Origin: Moheibacter lacus | Lineage (GTDB): Bacteria > Bacteroidota > Bacteroidia > Flavobacteriales > Weeksellaceae | DNA: 64,000 nucleotides | NCBI RefSeq assembly: GCF_014042165.1 | Contig: NZ_JACDZE010000002.1 | Coordinates: forward strand, 62,001 to 126,000 | Direction: 5' to 3' | In this document: in pieces, positions 1 to 8,424 of the stretch | Layout: each line of letters starts with the position of its first letter | Position numbering within the stretch: the first letter of the stretch is position 1 | Notes under the pieces: generated by a model | The model's input: the letters and a program-made list of their open reading frames with translations, nothing else | Databases searched by the model: none | What the model was told of the DNA's origin: nothing | Translations under genes and position numbers: made by a program

Positions 1-690
1 GATGAAATCGTTTTCAGTTAAGGTTTTGACCAAAATTTGGAATTGGTGTTCTTGTTTTTCATCGTCCACATCTTTCAAAATGTTTTTGTCAATTTGATGG
101 GCGAGAACCGTTTTGGGTTCAACGGTCAGCGCATAGGAAGAAATATGTGGAACTTCCAAATCCAGGGCGATTTTCAGGTTTTTCTGCCAATTTTCATCTG
201 AAGTCGTTTGGGCACCATAAATGAGGTCGATGGTAATGTTTTCAAAACCGGCATTTTGAACAGATTTTATAGAATGAAAAGCTTCATTTGCATCATGTGC
301 ACGGTTCATGAGTTTTAAATCTTCTTTGAAAAAAGATTGAATTCCGATGCTGAAACGGTTAATGGGAGTCGATTTAATTTCTTTAATTTTAAGAATAGTT
401 AAATCATCGGGATTCGCTTCCAAAGTGATTTCAGGACGAGAAATCACGGAGAAATTAGCATAAATAATTTCCAATATTTGGTTTAACTCATTTAAATCGA
501 GTAGAGAAGGAGTTCCACCACCGAAATAGATGGTTTCAACCGGTTCTGAAATTTCATTTTTCCGCAATTCCAATTCTTTGGTAATCATTTGAACCATCTG
601 ATTTTTAGAATTGAGATGGGTAGAAAAGTGAAAATTGCAATAGCTGCATTTCTGTTTACAGAATGGAATGTGGATATATATTCCTGCCAT
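1..690 (-). CDS. hemW: HemW-like radical SAM protein (3' end outside window)
   Basis: The reading frame starts at ATG 688-690 and runs off the left edge with 230 codons visible and no stop. The N-terminus reads MAGIYIHIPFCKQKCSYCNF, which carries the CxxxCxxC cluster of radical SAM enzymes at residues 11-18 and the HIPFC context typical of HemN/HemW. A glycine-rich IYFGGGTPS segment follows. HemW is the non-CPO member of the coproporphyrinogen III oxidase family, thought to be a heme chaperone; this shorter N-terminus (no extension before the Cys motif) favours HemW over HemN. The C-terminal HemN domain is outside the window. A TACATTTG box at 695-702 lies only four bases before the ATG, so the transcript may be leaderless. 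It is divergent from the S46 peptidase gene. Confidence 0.85.
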   Translation of the reverse strand, partial: MAGIYIHIPFCKQKCSYCNFHFSTHLNSKNQMVQMITKELELRKNEISEPVETIYFGGGTPSLLDLNELNQILEIIYANFSVISRPEITLEANPDDLTILKIKEIKSTPINRFSIGIQSFFKEDLKLMNRAHDANEAFHSIKSVQNAGFENITIDLIYGAQTTSDENWQKNLKIALDLEVPHISSYALTVEPKTVLAHQIDKNILKDVDDEKQEHQFQILVKTLTENDFI

Positions 691-694
691 TTGG

Positions 695-702
695 CAAATG
701 TA
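695..702 (-). promoter_or_regulatory. -7 promoter box of hemW
   Basis: The minus strand reads TACATTTG, an exact match to the Bacteroidota -7 consensus TAnnTTTG, with CCAA between it and the hemW ATG. No clear -33 TTTG is visible at the usual distance. A TATGTTTG match on the plus strand at 738-745 may serve the divergent peptidase gene. Confidence 0.45.
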
Positions 703-793
703 GGTACAATCTGTTTTAGGCAATGGAAAATTCGTAGTATGTTTGTAACATTTCAATGAAAAATTGAACCAATTACACGTAAAATTTATAAAA

Positions 794-2953
794 ATGAAGA
801 AATTAATTGTACTATTTTCAACAATTGCGTTTCTCGTTGCGCCGTTACAAAAAGCAAAGGCAGACGAAGGAATGTGGTTTTTGATGTTCATCGGGAAGAA
901 AATCGATGATATGCAAAAGATGGGCTTAAAGCTTACTGCAGAAGAGATTTACAGTATCAACAACAGTAGTTTGAAGGATGCTATCGTTCAATTTGGAGGT
1001 GGCTGTACCGCAGAGATCATTTCCTCTACCGGTTTGGTGTTGACCAATCACCATTGTGGTTACGGAGCGATCGCTGAATTGTCGACGCCTGAAAATGATC
1101 ATTTGACCAATGGTTTCTGGGCGAAAAGTCATGCTGAGGAATTAAAACCCAAAAGTTTAAAAGTTCGCTTTTTTGTCCGAATGGATGATGTTTCGAAAAG
1201 AATTTTAGGTAAAGTAAATGCTGGAATGACGGAAGATGAGCGCATGGCTGCCATCAATCAGGAAATCGCTAAAATCGAACAAGAAAACAACGAAGGTGGA
1301 AAATACACGGTTTCAGTTCGTTCATTTTTTGAAGGAAACGAATACTATTATTTCGTTTACCAAGATTTTCAAGATGTAAGATTGGTAGGAACACCGCCGG
1401 ATATGATCGGGCGATTTGGAGGAGATACAGACAACTGGGAATGGCCTCGTCATACAGGAGACTTCTCTATGTTCCGTGTTTATACGGACAAGAACGGTAA
1501 TCCTGCAGATTATTCGAAAGATAATGTTCCAATGAAGCCTAAGCATTATTTGCCGGTAAGTTTGGCAGGATATGAGGAAGGAGATTTCTCGATGATTTTG
1601 GGATATCCGGGAAGAACCAATCGCTGGATGCCGGCAGGAGGAGTGGAACAAAATATCAATTATGCTTATCCGGCATGGGTGGAAGGATCCAAACTGGGAA
1701 TGGATGTATTGAAAAAATACATGGATAAAGATCAAAAAGTACGATTGGATTATGCTTCTAAATATGCAGGATTGGCCAATTATTGGAAAAACCGTGCAGG
1801 AATGATTGAAGCTTTGAAACAACATAAAACAGTTGATTCAAAAAGAAAAACCGAGTCAGATTTCACCAAATGGGCTCAGAAATCAAACCGTAAAGCAAAA
1901 TATGGAGATGTAGTAGAAATCATCGATAATTATTATAGTAAAACCAATGAACAGGCAAGACATAATAATTATTTAATGACGATTTTGCGATCCAGTACTT
2001 TTGCTGCTTTACCAGCGAATTTGGGTAGAGCTTTAGAGCAATATGCAAATGAAAATGAAGCCAAAAGAGCTGAAATGCGTCCGGGAATCGAAGAAATGAT
2101 CAATGGAGTTTTTGAAGGAGCGTATATGCCGTTGGAAGAAGATGTTTTGGCTTCCCAATTGGAATTGTATTATGCAAAAGGAGCAAAAGGCGGTTTGGCT
2201 CCGTATGTGAAAGAAATTGGAGATAAATCAAACGGTAAATTTAAGGATTATGTAAACAAAGTTTTTGGAACGAGTATTTTCACCAAGAAAGAAGAATTGT
2301 TGAAATATTTGGATAATCCTGTAGCTGCGCAAATTTCAGGTGATGAATTGTATAAATTGTCTACGGATCTAATGACCAGATACCGTGCAGAAACACCGGA
2401 GCAAAAAGCTCAAAAAGACAGCTTCAACAAATCTTTCCGTTTGTTGGTAGAAGGATTGAAAGAGTCTGGTTTGAGTCCGATCGAATATCCGGATGCCAAC
2501 AGTACACTACGTTTGACTTATGGAAAAGTGATCGATCTACCACTTGGAAAAGGAAAAGTAAACGATGCCAAAGACAATTTTTATACGACTTTAAAAGGGA
2601 CCATCGCCAAACATAAAGAAGGTGATGATGAATTTGATGCTCCGGATCGTTTAATTGATTTGTACAATAAAAAAGACTATGGTCAATATGCTGATAAATC
2701 AGGGGAATTGCGTGTGAACTTTTTGACAGATCACGATATCACGGGAGGAAATTCAGGTTCGCCGGTATTGAATGGAAAAGGAGAGTTAATCGGATTGGCA
2801 TTTGATGGAAACATCGAAGCGATGGCAGGAGACGTTATTTTTGATCCGAAATTACAACGTACGATTTCTGTTGACATTCGCTATGTTTTGTTTGTAGTTG
2901 ATAAATTTGCGGGAGCAAAAAATATCATCGATGAACTGACCATCGTGAAATAA
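794..2953 (+). CDS. S46 family dipeptidyl peptidase, DPP7-like
   Basis: This 719-residue protein is a secreted serine dipeptidyl peptidase of family S46, which removes dipeptides from peptides in the periplasm. I prefer the ATG at 794 over the frame's earlier start at 764, because it begins directly with a signal peptide (MKKLIVLFSTIAFLVAPLQK). The catalytic elements are visible: TNHHCGYGA for the histidine, DNWEWPRHTGDF around the aspartate, and GGNSGSPV with Ser654 as the likely nucleophile. Gly672, 18 residues after that serine, falls where DPP7 has Gly and DPP11 has Arg (the position-673 rule for the P. gingivalis enzymes), so I infer DPP7-like preference for hydrophobic P1 residues rather than Asp/Glu. 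A hairpin terminator follows the stop. Single-gene unit. Confidence 0.92.
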   Translation: MKKLIVLFSTIAFLVAPLQKAKADEGMWFLMFIGKKIDDMQKMGLKLTAEEIYSINNSSLKDAIVQFGGGCTAEIISSTGLVLTNHHCGYGAIAELSTPENDHLTNGFWAKSHAEELKPKSLKVRFFVRMDDVSKRILGKVNAGMTEDERMAAINQEIAKIEQENNEGGKYTVSVRSFFEGNEYYYFVYQDFQDVRLVGTPPDMIGRFGGDTDNWEWPRHTGDFSMFRVYTDKNGNPADYSKDNVPMKPKHYLPVSLAGYEEGDFSMILGYPGRTNRWMPAGGVEQNINYAYPAWVEGSKLGMDVLKKYMDKDQKVRLDYASKYAGLANYWKNRAGMIEALKQHKTVDSKRKTESDFTKWAQKSNRKAKYGDVVEIIDNYYSKTNEQARHNNYLMTILRSSTFAALPANLGRALEQYANENEAKRAEMRPGIEEMINGVFEGAYMPLEEDVLASQLELYYAKGAKGGLAPYVKEIGDKSNGKFKDYVNKVFGTSIFTKKEELLKYLDNPVAAQISGDELYKLSTDLMTRYRAETPEQKAQKDSFNKSFRLLVEGLKESGLSPIEYPDANSTLRLTYGKVIDLPLGKGKVNDAKDNFYTTLKGTIAKHKEGDDEFDAPDRLIDLYNKKDYGQYADKSGELRVNFLTDHDITGGNSGSPVLNGKGELIGLAFDGNIEAMAGDVIFDPKLQRTISVDIRYVLFVVDKFAGAKNIIDELTIVK

Positions 2954-2973
2954 ACTCACAAAACACAAACTAT

Positions 2974-3003
2974 AAATCTCGCTCAAAAGGCGGGATTTTT
3001 TTT
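2974..3003 (+). terminator. Intrinsic terminator of the S46 peptidase gene
   Basis: Nine-base stem arms 2974-2982 and 2990-2998 (with G-T pairs) enclose a short loop and are followed by a T run, 21 bases after the stop codon. Confidence 0.75.
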
Positions 3004-3646
3004 ATTTATCAAATATTTTACTCACCGATGTAAACAAATGAAATTGCTTATCGGTAAAATCATATTTAGGCTCAATTTCTTTTATTATCTCTAAATTAAA
3101 ATCCATAATTATTCTTAAGGTATCAAATTCCTCAGGTAGCCATAACGCGTGTTTTTTATGTGTCAATTTTTCTAAAATTGGAAATGAAATGGAATCATAT
3201 TCACCTTTTTTTAATTCTATTTTACCGGTTGAATTAATTGTCGTAGTTTTTTTTCCAATTAGTTTGGACGCAATTGTTTTTATAGGTTTGTTCGTTTTAT
3301 CAAGTAGGATAATGATTTGATAATCAGAATTTTTTCTTCCTGTCAATTTATAATCCAAAAAGAAATTAAAATGCTGAATGTCAATTGCAATAAATATGGT
3401 CGTGTCATTTTTCTCTTTCCAATTACCCAATTGAATTTTAGGATTTAAACTATCGCAATCATTTCGAAAACTGAAAGTGTTATCTTGATTGATAAAATAT
3501 AGAGAACAATTGATTTCTTCTTCTAACATTATTTTATCGACAAACTTATGGTTTACATCCTTGAAGTTTTTTTGAAAATCCAGTTCATTAAAATGAGAGG
3601 TACAATTCAAAAGGAGAATTGGAATAATTAGAAGAAAGAATCTCAT
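3002..3646 (-). CDS. Predicted lipoprotein of unknown function
   Basis: A 214-residue protein that I do not recognise. The start is placed at ATG 3644-3646, because it opens directly with a signal peptide and lipobox (MRFFLLIIPILLLNCTS, lipid-bearing Cys about residue 15); the longer open frame upstream overlaps the terminator of the preceding gene and is not credible. The rest is a soluble, Lys/Asn/Ile-rich domain with predicted beta strands (for example TIFIAIDIQHFNFFLDYKL and a later KGEYDSISFPIL). It probably sits in the periplasm or on the outer membrane. It is separated from the upstream metalloprotease gene by a terminator, so it may be independently transcribed. Confidence 0.6.
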   Translation of the reverse strand: MRFFLLIIPILLLNCTSHFNELDFQKNFKDVNHKFVDKIMLEEEINCSLYFINQDNTFSFRNDCDSLNPKIQLGNWKEKNDTTIFIAIDIQHFNFFLDYKLTGRKNSDYQIIILLDKTNKPIKTIASKLIGKKTTTINSTGKIELKKGEYDSISFPILEKLTHKKHALWLPEEFDTLRIIMDFNLEIIKEIEPKYDFTDKQFHLFTSVSKIFDK

Positions 3647-3675
3647 GATTTTATTTGAATTAGTCAATATTAAGG

Positions 3676-3708
3676 ATAAAAAAATCCCGCCTTTTTCAGC
3701 GGGATTTA
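3676..3708 (-). terminator. Terminator after the metalloprotease gene
   Basis: Perfect nine-base arms at 3682-3690 and 3699-3707 (AAATCCCGC/GCGGGATTT) are followed on the minus strand by a run of T. The position fits the end of the secreted metalloprotease transcript. Confidence 0.75.
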
Positions 3709-3725
3709 TGTTCAGATTCAATTTT

Positions 3726-5903
3726 TTATTTTTTCACAATCTTAAACTGAACCGGTTTTTCTTTGAATTTCAATTCGATGATATAAGTTCCTGTCGGATA
3801 AGATGATAAATCGAGTTGGGTACTTAAGTCTTTGATGTCTTGATTGGACAACTTTCTCCCTTCCATATTGAAAATACTGGCTTCTAAAATTTCGTTTTTA
3901 GAAACGATGTTCAATAGGTTTGTGACCGGATTTGGATAATAACTAAAATCCAAATACGCATCTAAATCATCTACGCCTAACGTCAAACATTCAACTTCTG
4001 CTTCCCATCCAGATCTTATAAAAGTATTATTTGAAACGAAATGAAGTGTGATAGCACCAGCTGCATTTGTAGCCTCAAAAGGACCTTCAGAAATACCTAA
4101 TGTTCCTGTAAGTCCGCCTTCGTAAAGCTCAGGAGCATCAGTGTCGACACCATCATGGATGTACAAGAAATCGTTGTTGTTTTCTACATTAAATGAAGTA
4201 AAGGTAATTTTCACATTTTCTCCAGCGTTGGTTGGGACAATTGTACGAACATAATCTTCGTTGTTTGAATATCCGCCGGTTGTTCCTCCTGAGTCTGTTA
4301 AAATATCACCGTTACAGAAATCACCGTCTGTTACAAACAATTCTAAAAATTCAACTGTAACCATGTCGCCACAAATTTTACGGATGTAAGCATTGTAAAA
4401 AGTGTTGGGTTCTAAATTTTCTAGATTCACTAAATTAGTTGAAGTCTCCGTCCAAACCAATTCATCATTATTGCCTACCGGTCTAACTGCATATTCCCAA
4501 GTATCTGCATCTTCGTCTGCATCTACCCATGAAAGAACTGCTTCTGTCATCGTGATATTGGTAATGTTGATGTCTTCCACAGTGTTAAAGCAAACGCTCA
4601 CACAATCAGTACTTAAACATTCTTGACTGTTAATGTTGTTGATGAGTACTGTTTTTGGTTGGTCACCAAAACCTAGATTAAAATTGATACCAACACTTTG
4701 TAAGTGGCAATAACTCATCAAAGTACCTCCTCCAGCCGGACTTCCCGGAAGTGGACAACTACCTTCTACAAATCCTGCACAGCCATCAATTGCCGTATTG
4801 TTCCCATTCCAAACACAAGCATGTGTGTGTCGAGAACCCAAAACATGACCATTTTCATGGGTCATTACCATGATCGTCCATGAATAAGTTGGAACATCGC
4901 TATACGTAACATTTACACCGGCATAGCTATAATTGTAATCATTACATAAACCATCAATAGTAGCAGCAACACCACCACCTGAATTGTCAAAAGCACCAAT
5001 TAATTGGCCTACGTCTCCTGCAAAATTAGGTCTAACTTCATTGAACTTATCCAAATATCCACTGGAACCTCCAGATCCTTGATATGGATCTTGGGTTTCC
5101 CATATAAAAACATGATTCAATGCAATGGTAATGTCGTCATTGTTGTACAAAGTCATCATGTTATTGAAAGTAGAAGACAACCAATCCATGGTTTCATCTA
5201 TGCTGGAATCATTGAAGAAATACAAATGATAATCCAATTCATAATACATCGTCACACATTTCTCCGTCATGGAAGATTTTTCAAAATGCATGGACTCTGG
5301 TTGGTCGATCGCCGGATCTTTTGCAAAATCATCGGTTTCACAATGCCAGTTTGGTGTTTCAGTCAAATTCATATCAGAATAAACGATATAATCTGATTTG
5401 TTATTTTCAGAAGTCAGTTTTCCGACATTTAAATTCCCGAAATCATCTGCAGAAATAATTCCATTAAATTTGTCTTCAAAGAAATTAAAGGAAGCCACAG
5501 AATTTGTGTTTCCCTTTACAATTCCTTGATAGTGAATACCAGGTGTATACTGAACATTTTTCTGTAAATTAGTTTCTACATACAATCCTTCTGAAAAAGG
5601 ATTTACTTTATACAAAACTACATCTACAACGCTCCCATTATAAGGAATGGAAATTTCTATCGTTTCTAATTTTTGTTGATAAATGGACTGAATAGAATTT
5701 TGATCAATCGTTGCTAAGGTTGCGTTTTTAACCGCTTTTTCAATTTTTGAATTCTTTTTAGTTGTAATGTTTAAAACATTAAACTTTTGAAAATTAACTT
5801 TTTGTGTTTCTAAATGTGTAATTTTCTGAGCAATTGTCTTGGGAGTTTGCGCAAAGATTCCGATGCTCATCAGAATAAAGCAAACCATTAAAGATTTTTT
5901 CAT
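3726..5903 (-). CDS. Secreted reprolysin-type zinc metalloprotease with T9SS sorting domain
   Basis: A 725-residue multidomain secreted protein. Residues 1-18 form a signal peptide. A propeptide-like region follows, then an adamalysin/reprolysin (M12B-like) domain whose zinc motif HENGHVLGSRH (residues 349-359) fits HExxHxxGxxH, with a downstream Met (LMSYCH) that could be the met-turn. Next come a fibronectin type III-like stretch (about residues 450-525, beginning ITNITMTEAVLSW), a CUB-like domain (CNGDILTDSGG to HFVSNNTF), and a C-terminal type A sorting domain of about 75 residues (YYPNPVTN to KEKPVQFKIVKK). That last domain is the signal for outer-membrane export by the type IX secretion system. 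The substrate is unknown. No inhibitor or T9SS component is encoded nearby. Confidence 0.9.
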   Translation of the reverse strand: MKKSLMVCFILMSIGIFAQTPKTIAQKITHLETQKVNFQKFNVLNITTKKNSKIEKAVKNATLATIDQNSIQSIYQQKLETIEISIPYNGSVVDVVLYKVNPFSEGLYVETNLQKNVQYTPGIHYQGIVKGNTNSVASFNFFEDKFNGIISADDFGNLNVGKLTSENNKSDYIVYSDMNLTETPNWHCETDDFAKDPAIDQPESMHFEKSSMTEKCVTMYYELDYHLYFFNDSSIDETMDWLSSTFNNMMTLYNNDDITIALNHVFIWETQDPYQGSGGSSGYLDKFNEVRPNFAGDVGQLIGAFDNSGGGVAATIDGLCNDYNYSYAGVNVTYSDVPTYSWTIMVMTHENGHVLGSRHTHACVWNGNNTAIDGCAGFVEGSCPLPGSPAGGGTLMSYCHLQSVGINFNLGFGDQPKTVLINNINSQECLSTDCVSVCFNTVEDINITNITMTEAVLSWVDADEDADTWEYAVRPVGNNDELVWTETSTNLVNLENLEPNTFYNAYIRKICGDMVTVEFLELFVTDGDFCNGDILTDSGGTTGGYSNNEDYVRTIVPTNAGENVKITFTSFNVENNNDFLYIHDGVDTDAPELYEGGLTGTLGISEGPFEATNAAGAITLHFVSNNTFIRSGWEAEVECLTLGVDDLDAYLDFSYYPNPVTNLLNIVSKNEILEASIFNMEGRKLSNQDIKDLSTQLDLSSYPTGTYIIELKFKEKPVQFKIVKK

Positions 5904-5933
5904 GTATTAATTTTGTCGCCTAAATTAGAAAAA

Positions 5934-5967
5934 AAATAAAAAAATGCCCAATTTCTCAGGCATTTTT
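5934..5967 (-). terminator. Terminator after hpd
   Basis: Arms AAAAATGCC (5940-5948) and GGCATTTTT (5959-5967) followed on the minus strand by a T-rich stretch, just past the hpd stop codon. Confidence 0.75.
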
Positions 5968-5992
5968 ATTTGTAAATTATTGTATTTCAAAC

Positions 5993-7153
5993 TTATAAAG
6001 TTCCTCGCTTTTCTTGTTCTCTTTCGATGGATTCAAACAAAGCTTTGAAATTTCCGGCTCCAAATCCGCGAGCTCCCATTCGCTGAATTACTTCGTAAAA
6101 AAGAGTAGGGCGGTCCTCAACCGGTTTGGTAAAGATTTGCAATAAATAACCTTCTTCGTCCGCATCGATCATGATTCCCAATTTTTGCAATTCATTGATA
6201 TCTTCTTTGAATTTGTCCATATGATCTTTCAATCGATCTGGGATGGCATCATAATAAGCTTGCGGCGGAACGGATAAAAATTCCACTCCACGCGATTTCA
6301 TGTCGGCAACTGTTTTGATGATATCGTCTGTTGCCAATGCCAAATGCTGAACACCTGGACTTTCATAAAAATCCAAATATTCTTCGATTTGTGAACGCTT
6401 CATTCCTTCAGCCGGTTCGTTGATTGGGAATTTGATTCTTCCGTTTCCGTTGGCCATTACTTTGGACATCAACGCCGAATATTCAGTCGTAATTTGTTTA
6501 TCGTCAAATGAAAGAAAATTCACAAATCCCATGATGTCTTCAAACCATTTTACCCAAACATCCATCTGGTTCCAACCTACATTTCCTACCATGTGATCAA
6601 TGAATTTCAAACCTACTGGTTCCGGTTTGTAGTCAGATTCCCATTTTACATATCCTGGCATGAAAATCCCGTTGTAATTTTTACGCTCTGTAAACATAAA
6701 AACGGTTTCTCCGTATCCGAAAATTCCTGCTTGTACGATTTCTCCATTTTCATCAGAAGTGACTTTTGGTTCCATGAAAGAGTTTGCACCGCGTTTGGTG
6801 GTTTCTTCGTAGGATTTTCTGGCGTCATCTACCCAAAGTGCGATAATTTTCACACCGTCTCCGTGTTTTTTGACATGCTCTCCAATTGGAGAATCTGAAT
6901 TCAAAGCCGTGGTCAAAACCAATCGGATTTTGTCCTGTTTCAAAACATAAGATGCTCTGTCCTTTAATCCGGTTTCTAGTCCAGCATAGGCTTCTGATTG
7001 AAACCCAAATGCAGTTTTATAATAATGCGCCGATTGTTTGGCATTTCCAACATAAAATTCTACATAATCCGTTCCCAAAAGAGGCAAAAAGTCCTGCGCT
7101 CCTTCAAATATTTTTTCTAAACCGTACTCTACGCTTTTTAATTCTTGTGACAT
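5993..7153 (-). CDS. hpd: 4-hydroxyphenylpyruvate dioxygenase
   Basis: This 386-residue cytoplasmic non-heme iron enzyme converts 4-hydroxyphenylpyruvate to homogentisate in tyrosine degradation. Length and two vicinal-oxygen-chelate halves agree with the family. The iron ligands can be placed: His in FIDHMVGNV, His in PGVQHLALATDDI and Glu near the C-terminus in GNFKALFESIEREQ, in the conserved GARGFGAGNFKAL context. The other tyrosine-degradation genes (homogentisate dioxygenase, a true fumarylacetoacetase partner) are not adjacent. A good promoter (7280-7308) lies about 120 bases upstream of the ATG, implying an unusually long leader for this genome. A terminator follows the gene. Confidence 0.95.
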   Translation of the reverse strand: MSQELKSVEYGLEKIFEGAQDFLPLLGTDYVEFYVGNAKQSAHYYKTAFGFQSEAYAGLETGLKDRASYVLKQDKIRLVLTTALNSDSPIGEHVKKHGDGVKIIALWVDDARKSYEETTKRGANSFMEPKVTSDENGEIVQAGIFGYGETVFMFTERKNYNGIFMPGYVKWESDYKPEPVGLKFIDHMVGNVGWNQMDVWVKWFEDIMGFVNFLSFDDKQITTEYSALMSKVMANGNGRIKFPINEPAEGMKRSQIEEYLDFYESPGVQHLALATDDIIKTVADMKSRGVEFLSVPPQAYYDAIPDRLKDHMDKFKEDINELQKLGIMIDADEEGYLLQIFTKPVEDRPTLFYEVIQRMGARGFGAGNFKALFESIEREQEKRGTL

Positions 7154-7279
7154 GATTTAATTTTTTGATTTACTAATTCTTTTAACTAGGCTATTAATTG
7201 ATTTTGATAAGGATTCAAAGCCAATTGGACCACATCGCCCGTTGCAAAACAGATAAGTATTTTCTTGTATTCATTTGCC

Positions 7280-7308
7280 CAAATATACAAAATCAATTGG
7301 TAAACAAA
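7280..7308 (-). promoter_or_regulatory. Predicted hpd promoter with a long leader
   Basis: On the minus strand TTTG (7305-7308) is followed after 17 bases by TATATTTG (7280-7287), both matching the Bacteroidota promoter elements. Transcription would begin near 7274, leaving a leader of about 120 bases before hpd. Confidence 0.55.
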
Positions 7309-7319
7309 AGGCTGATGAA

Positions 7320-8396
7320 TCAGTAAAAATGGCTTGGGAAAAGTTTTTTGGGAGGAATACCTATCAGTCCCACAAATAACCATGATTTTAAAAAACCATA
7401 ACCATAGCTAATGTGTTGGATGATAGTAGTTAGCATAGATAGAAATCCGATCTTTACACTTTTATTCTCGATTCCTGAAAAGATGAAAATCATGAAGAAA
7501 TAAATTTGTAAAGGAGAAATTAAAATCATCATGACTTCATAACTGGACAAAGTCAAATTGATTTTCTCAAAATTAAAATAACCGACCCGAAAGAAAGAGA
7601 ATAAAAACCCAAATAGGCAAAAACTGAAATAAATTAAAAATAGCGTTGGAAACCAGAAAGTTAACTTTTTGTATTTCGGATGGCGCTGATTCAAAATCGG
7701 TCTTGCAGCACCAAACTGATAAACCTGTTTGGCAAATTTTTTCAAAGAAGTTCGTCGTTTATGGTAAACTTTGGCTTCCTGAATCAATTGGGTTTCAAAT
7801 CCATTTTCCCAGAGCGTCATGCTCAAATCCGGATCCTCACCGATTCTTAATTCTCCAAATCCGCCGGTTTTTTCATAAGCATTTTTAGAAATTCCCATAT
7901 TGAAACTTCTTGGTTGAAATTTTCCGATTTGTCGTTTTCCTCCTCTGATTCCTCCAGTGGTCAGAAACGAAGTCATGGAAAAAGAAATTGCTTTTTGTAA
8001 ATCGTTAAAATCATCTGCCGCAGCATCAGGTCCGCCATAAGCATCTGTGTAATTTTTCTCTAAATTTTCACGAACAATTGAAATATAATCATTCGGAACA
8101 ATCGTATCGGAATCTAGAAAAATAAAATAATTTCCGCTGGCTTTTTCCATTCCGAAATTTCTAGATTTTCCCGGTCCGGAATTCGATTTGTAAAAATATT
8201 TGAGGTTTAATTTCAATTTGAATTCCTCTGCCACGCTTTGAAGTTTTTCGGGAGAACCATCGTCCACAACGATGACTTCGAAATCCTTATCTGTTTGTAT
8301 CGTCAAACTTTCCAACAATTCCGATAATTCATTTTCCCGTTGAAAAACTGCAATAATGATGGAGAAATTCAAATTCAATTCAGAAATTTTCTTCAA
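7320..8396 (-). CDS. Family 2 glycosyltransferase with C-terminal membrane segments
   Basis: A 358-residue GT-A-fold glycosyltransferase. The N-terminal catalytic domain shows FSIIIAVFQRENELSELLES, the nucleotide-binding VVVDDGSPE (about residues 40-48), and the DSDTIVP motif (DxD-like, about residue 95), as well as GEDPDLSMTLWENG, a typical ED acceptor-side motif. After about residue 250 there are two or three hydrophobic segments, so the protein is probably anchored to the inner membrane and acts on a lipid-linked or membrane acceptor; the sugar is unknown. The start is a TTG codon at 8394-8396; no ATG or GTG is available that keeps the first beta strand. It lies 28 bases downstream of the fic gene and may be cotranscribed with it. 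Confidence 0.88.
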   Translation of the reverse strand: MKKISELNLNFSIIIAVFQRENELSELLESLTIQTDKDFEVIVVDDGSPEKLQSVAEEFKLKLNLKYFYKSNSGPGKSRNFGMEKASGNYFIFLDSDTIVPNDYISIVRENLEKNYTDAYGGPDAAADDFNDLQKAISFSMTSFLTTGGIRGGKRQIGKFQPRSFNMGISKNAYEKTGGFGELRIGEDPDLSMTLWENGFETQLIQEAKVYHKRRTSLKKFAKQVYQFGAARPILNQRHPKYKKLTFWFPTLFLIYFSFCLFGFLFSFFRVGYFNFEKINLTLSSYEVMMILISPLQIYFFMIFIFSGIENKSVKIGFLSMLTTIIQHISYGYGFLKSWLFVGLIGIPPKKLFPSHFY

Positions 8397-8424
8397 AATA
8401 AACTTAAATTTTGATCAAAAACAA

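Noticed and set aside
1322-1825. 167-codon minus-strand frame inside the S46 peptidase gene
   Set aside because: It is antisense to a well-supported protein, has low-complexity Ile/Ser/Phe composition and shows no domain or start signal.
7186-7383. 65-codon minus-strand frame across the GT2 end and hpd leader
   Set aside because: It overlaps the GT2 coding sequence in another frame and crosses the predicted hpd promoter. The part downstream of the promoter has no start codon.
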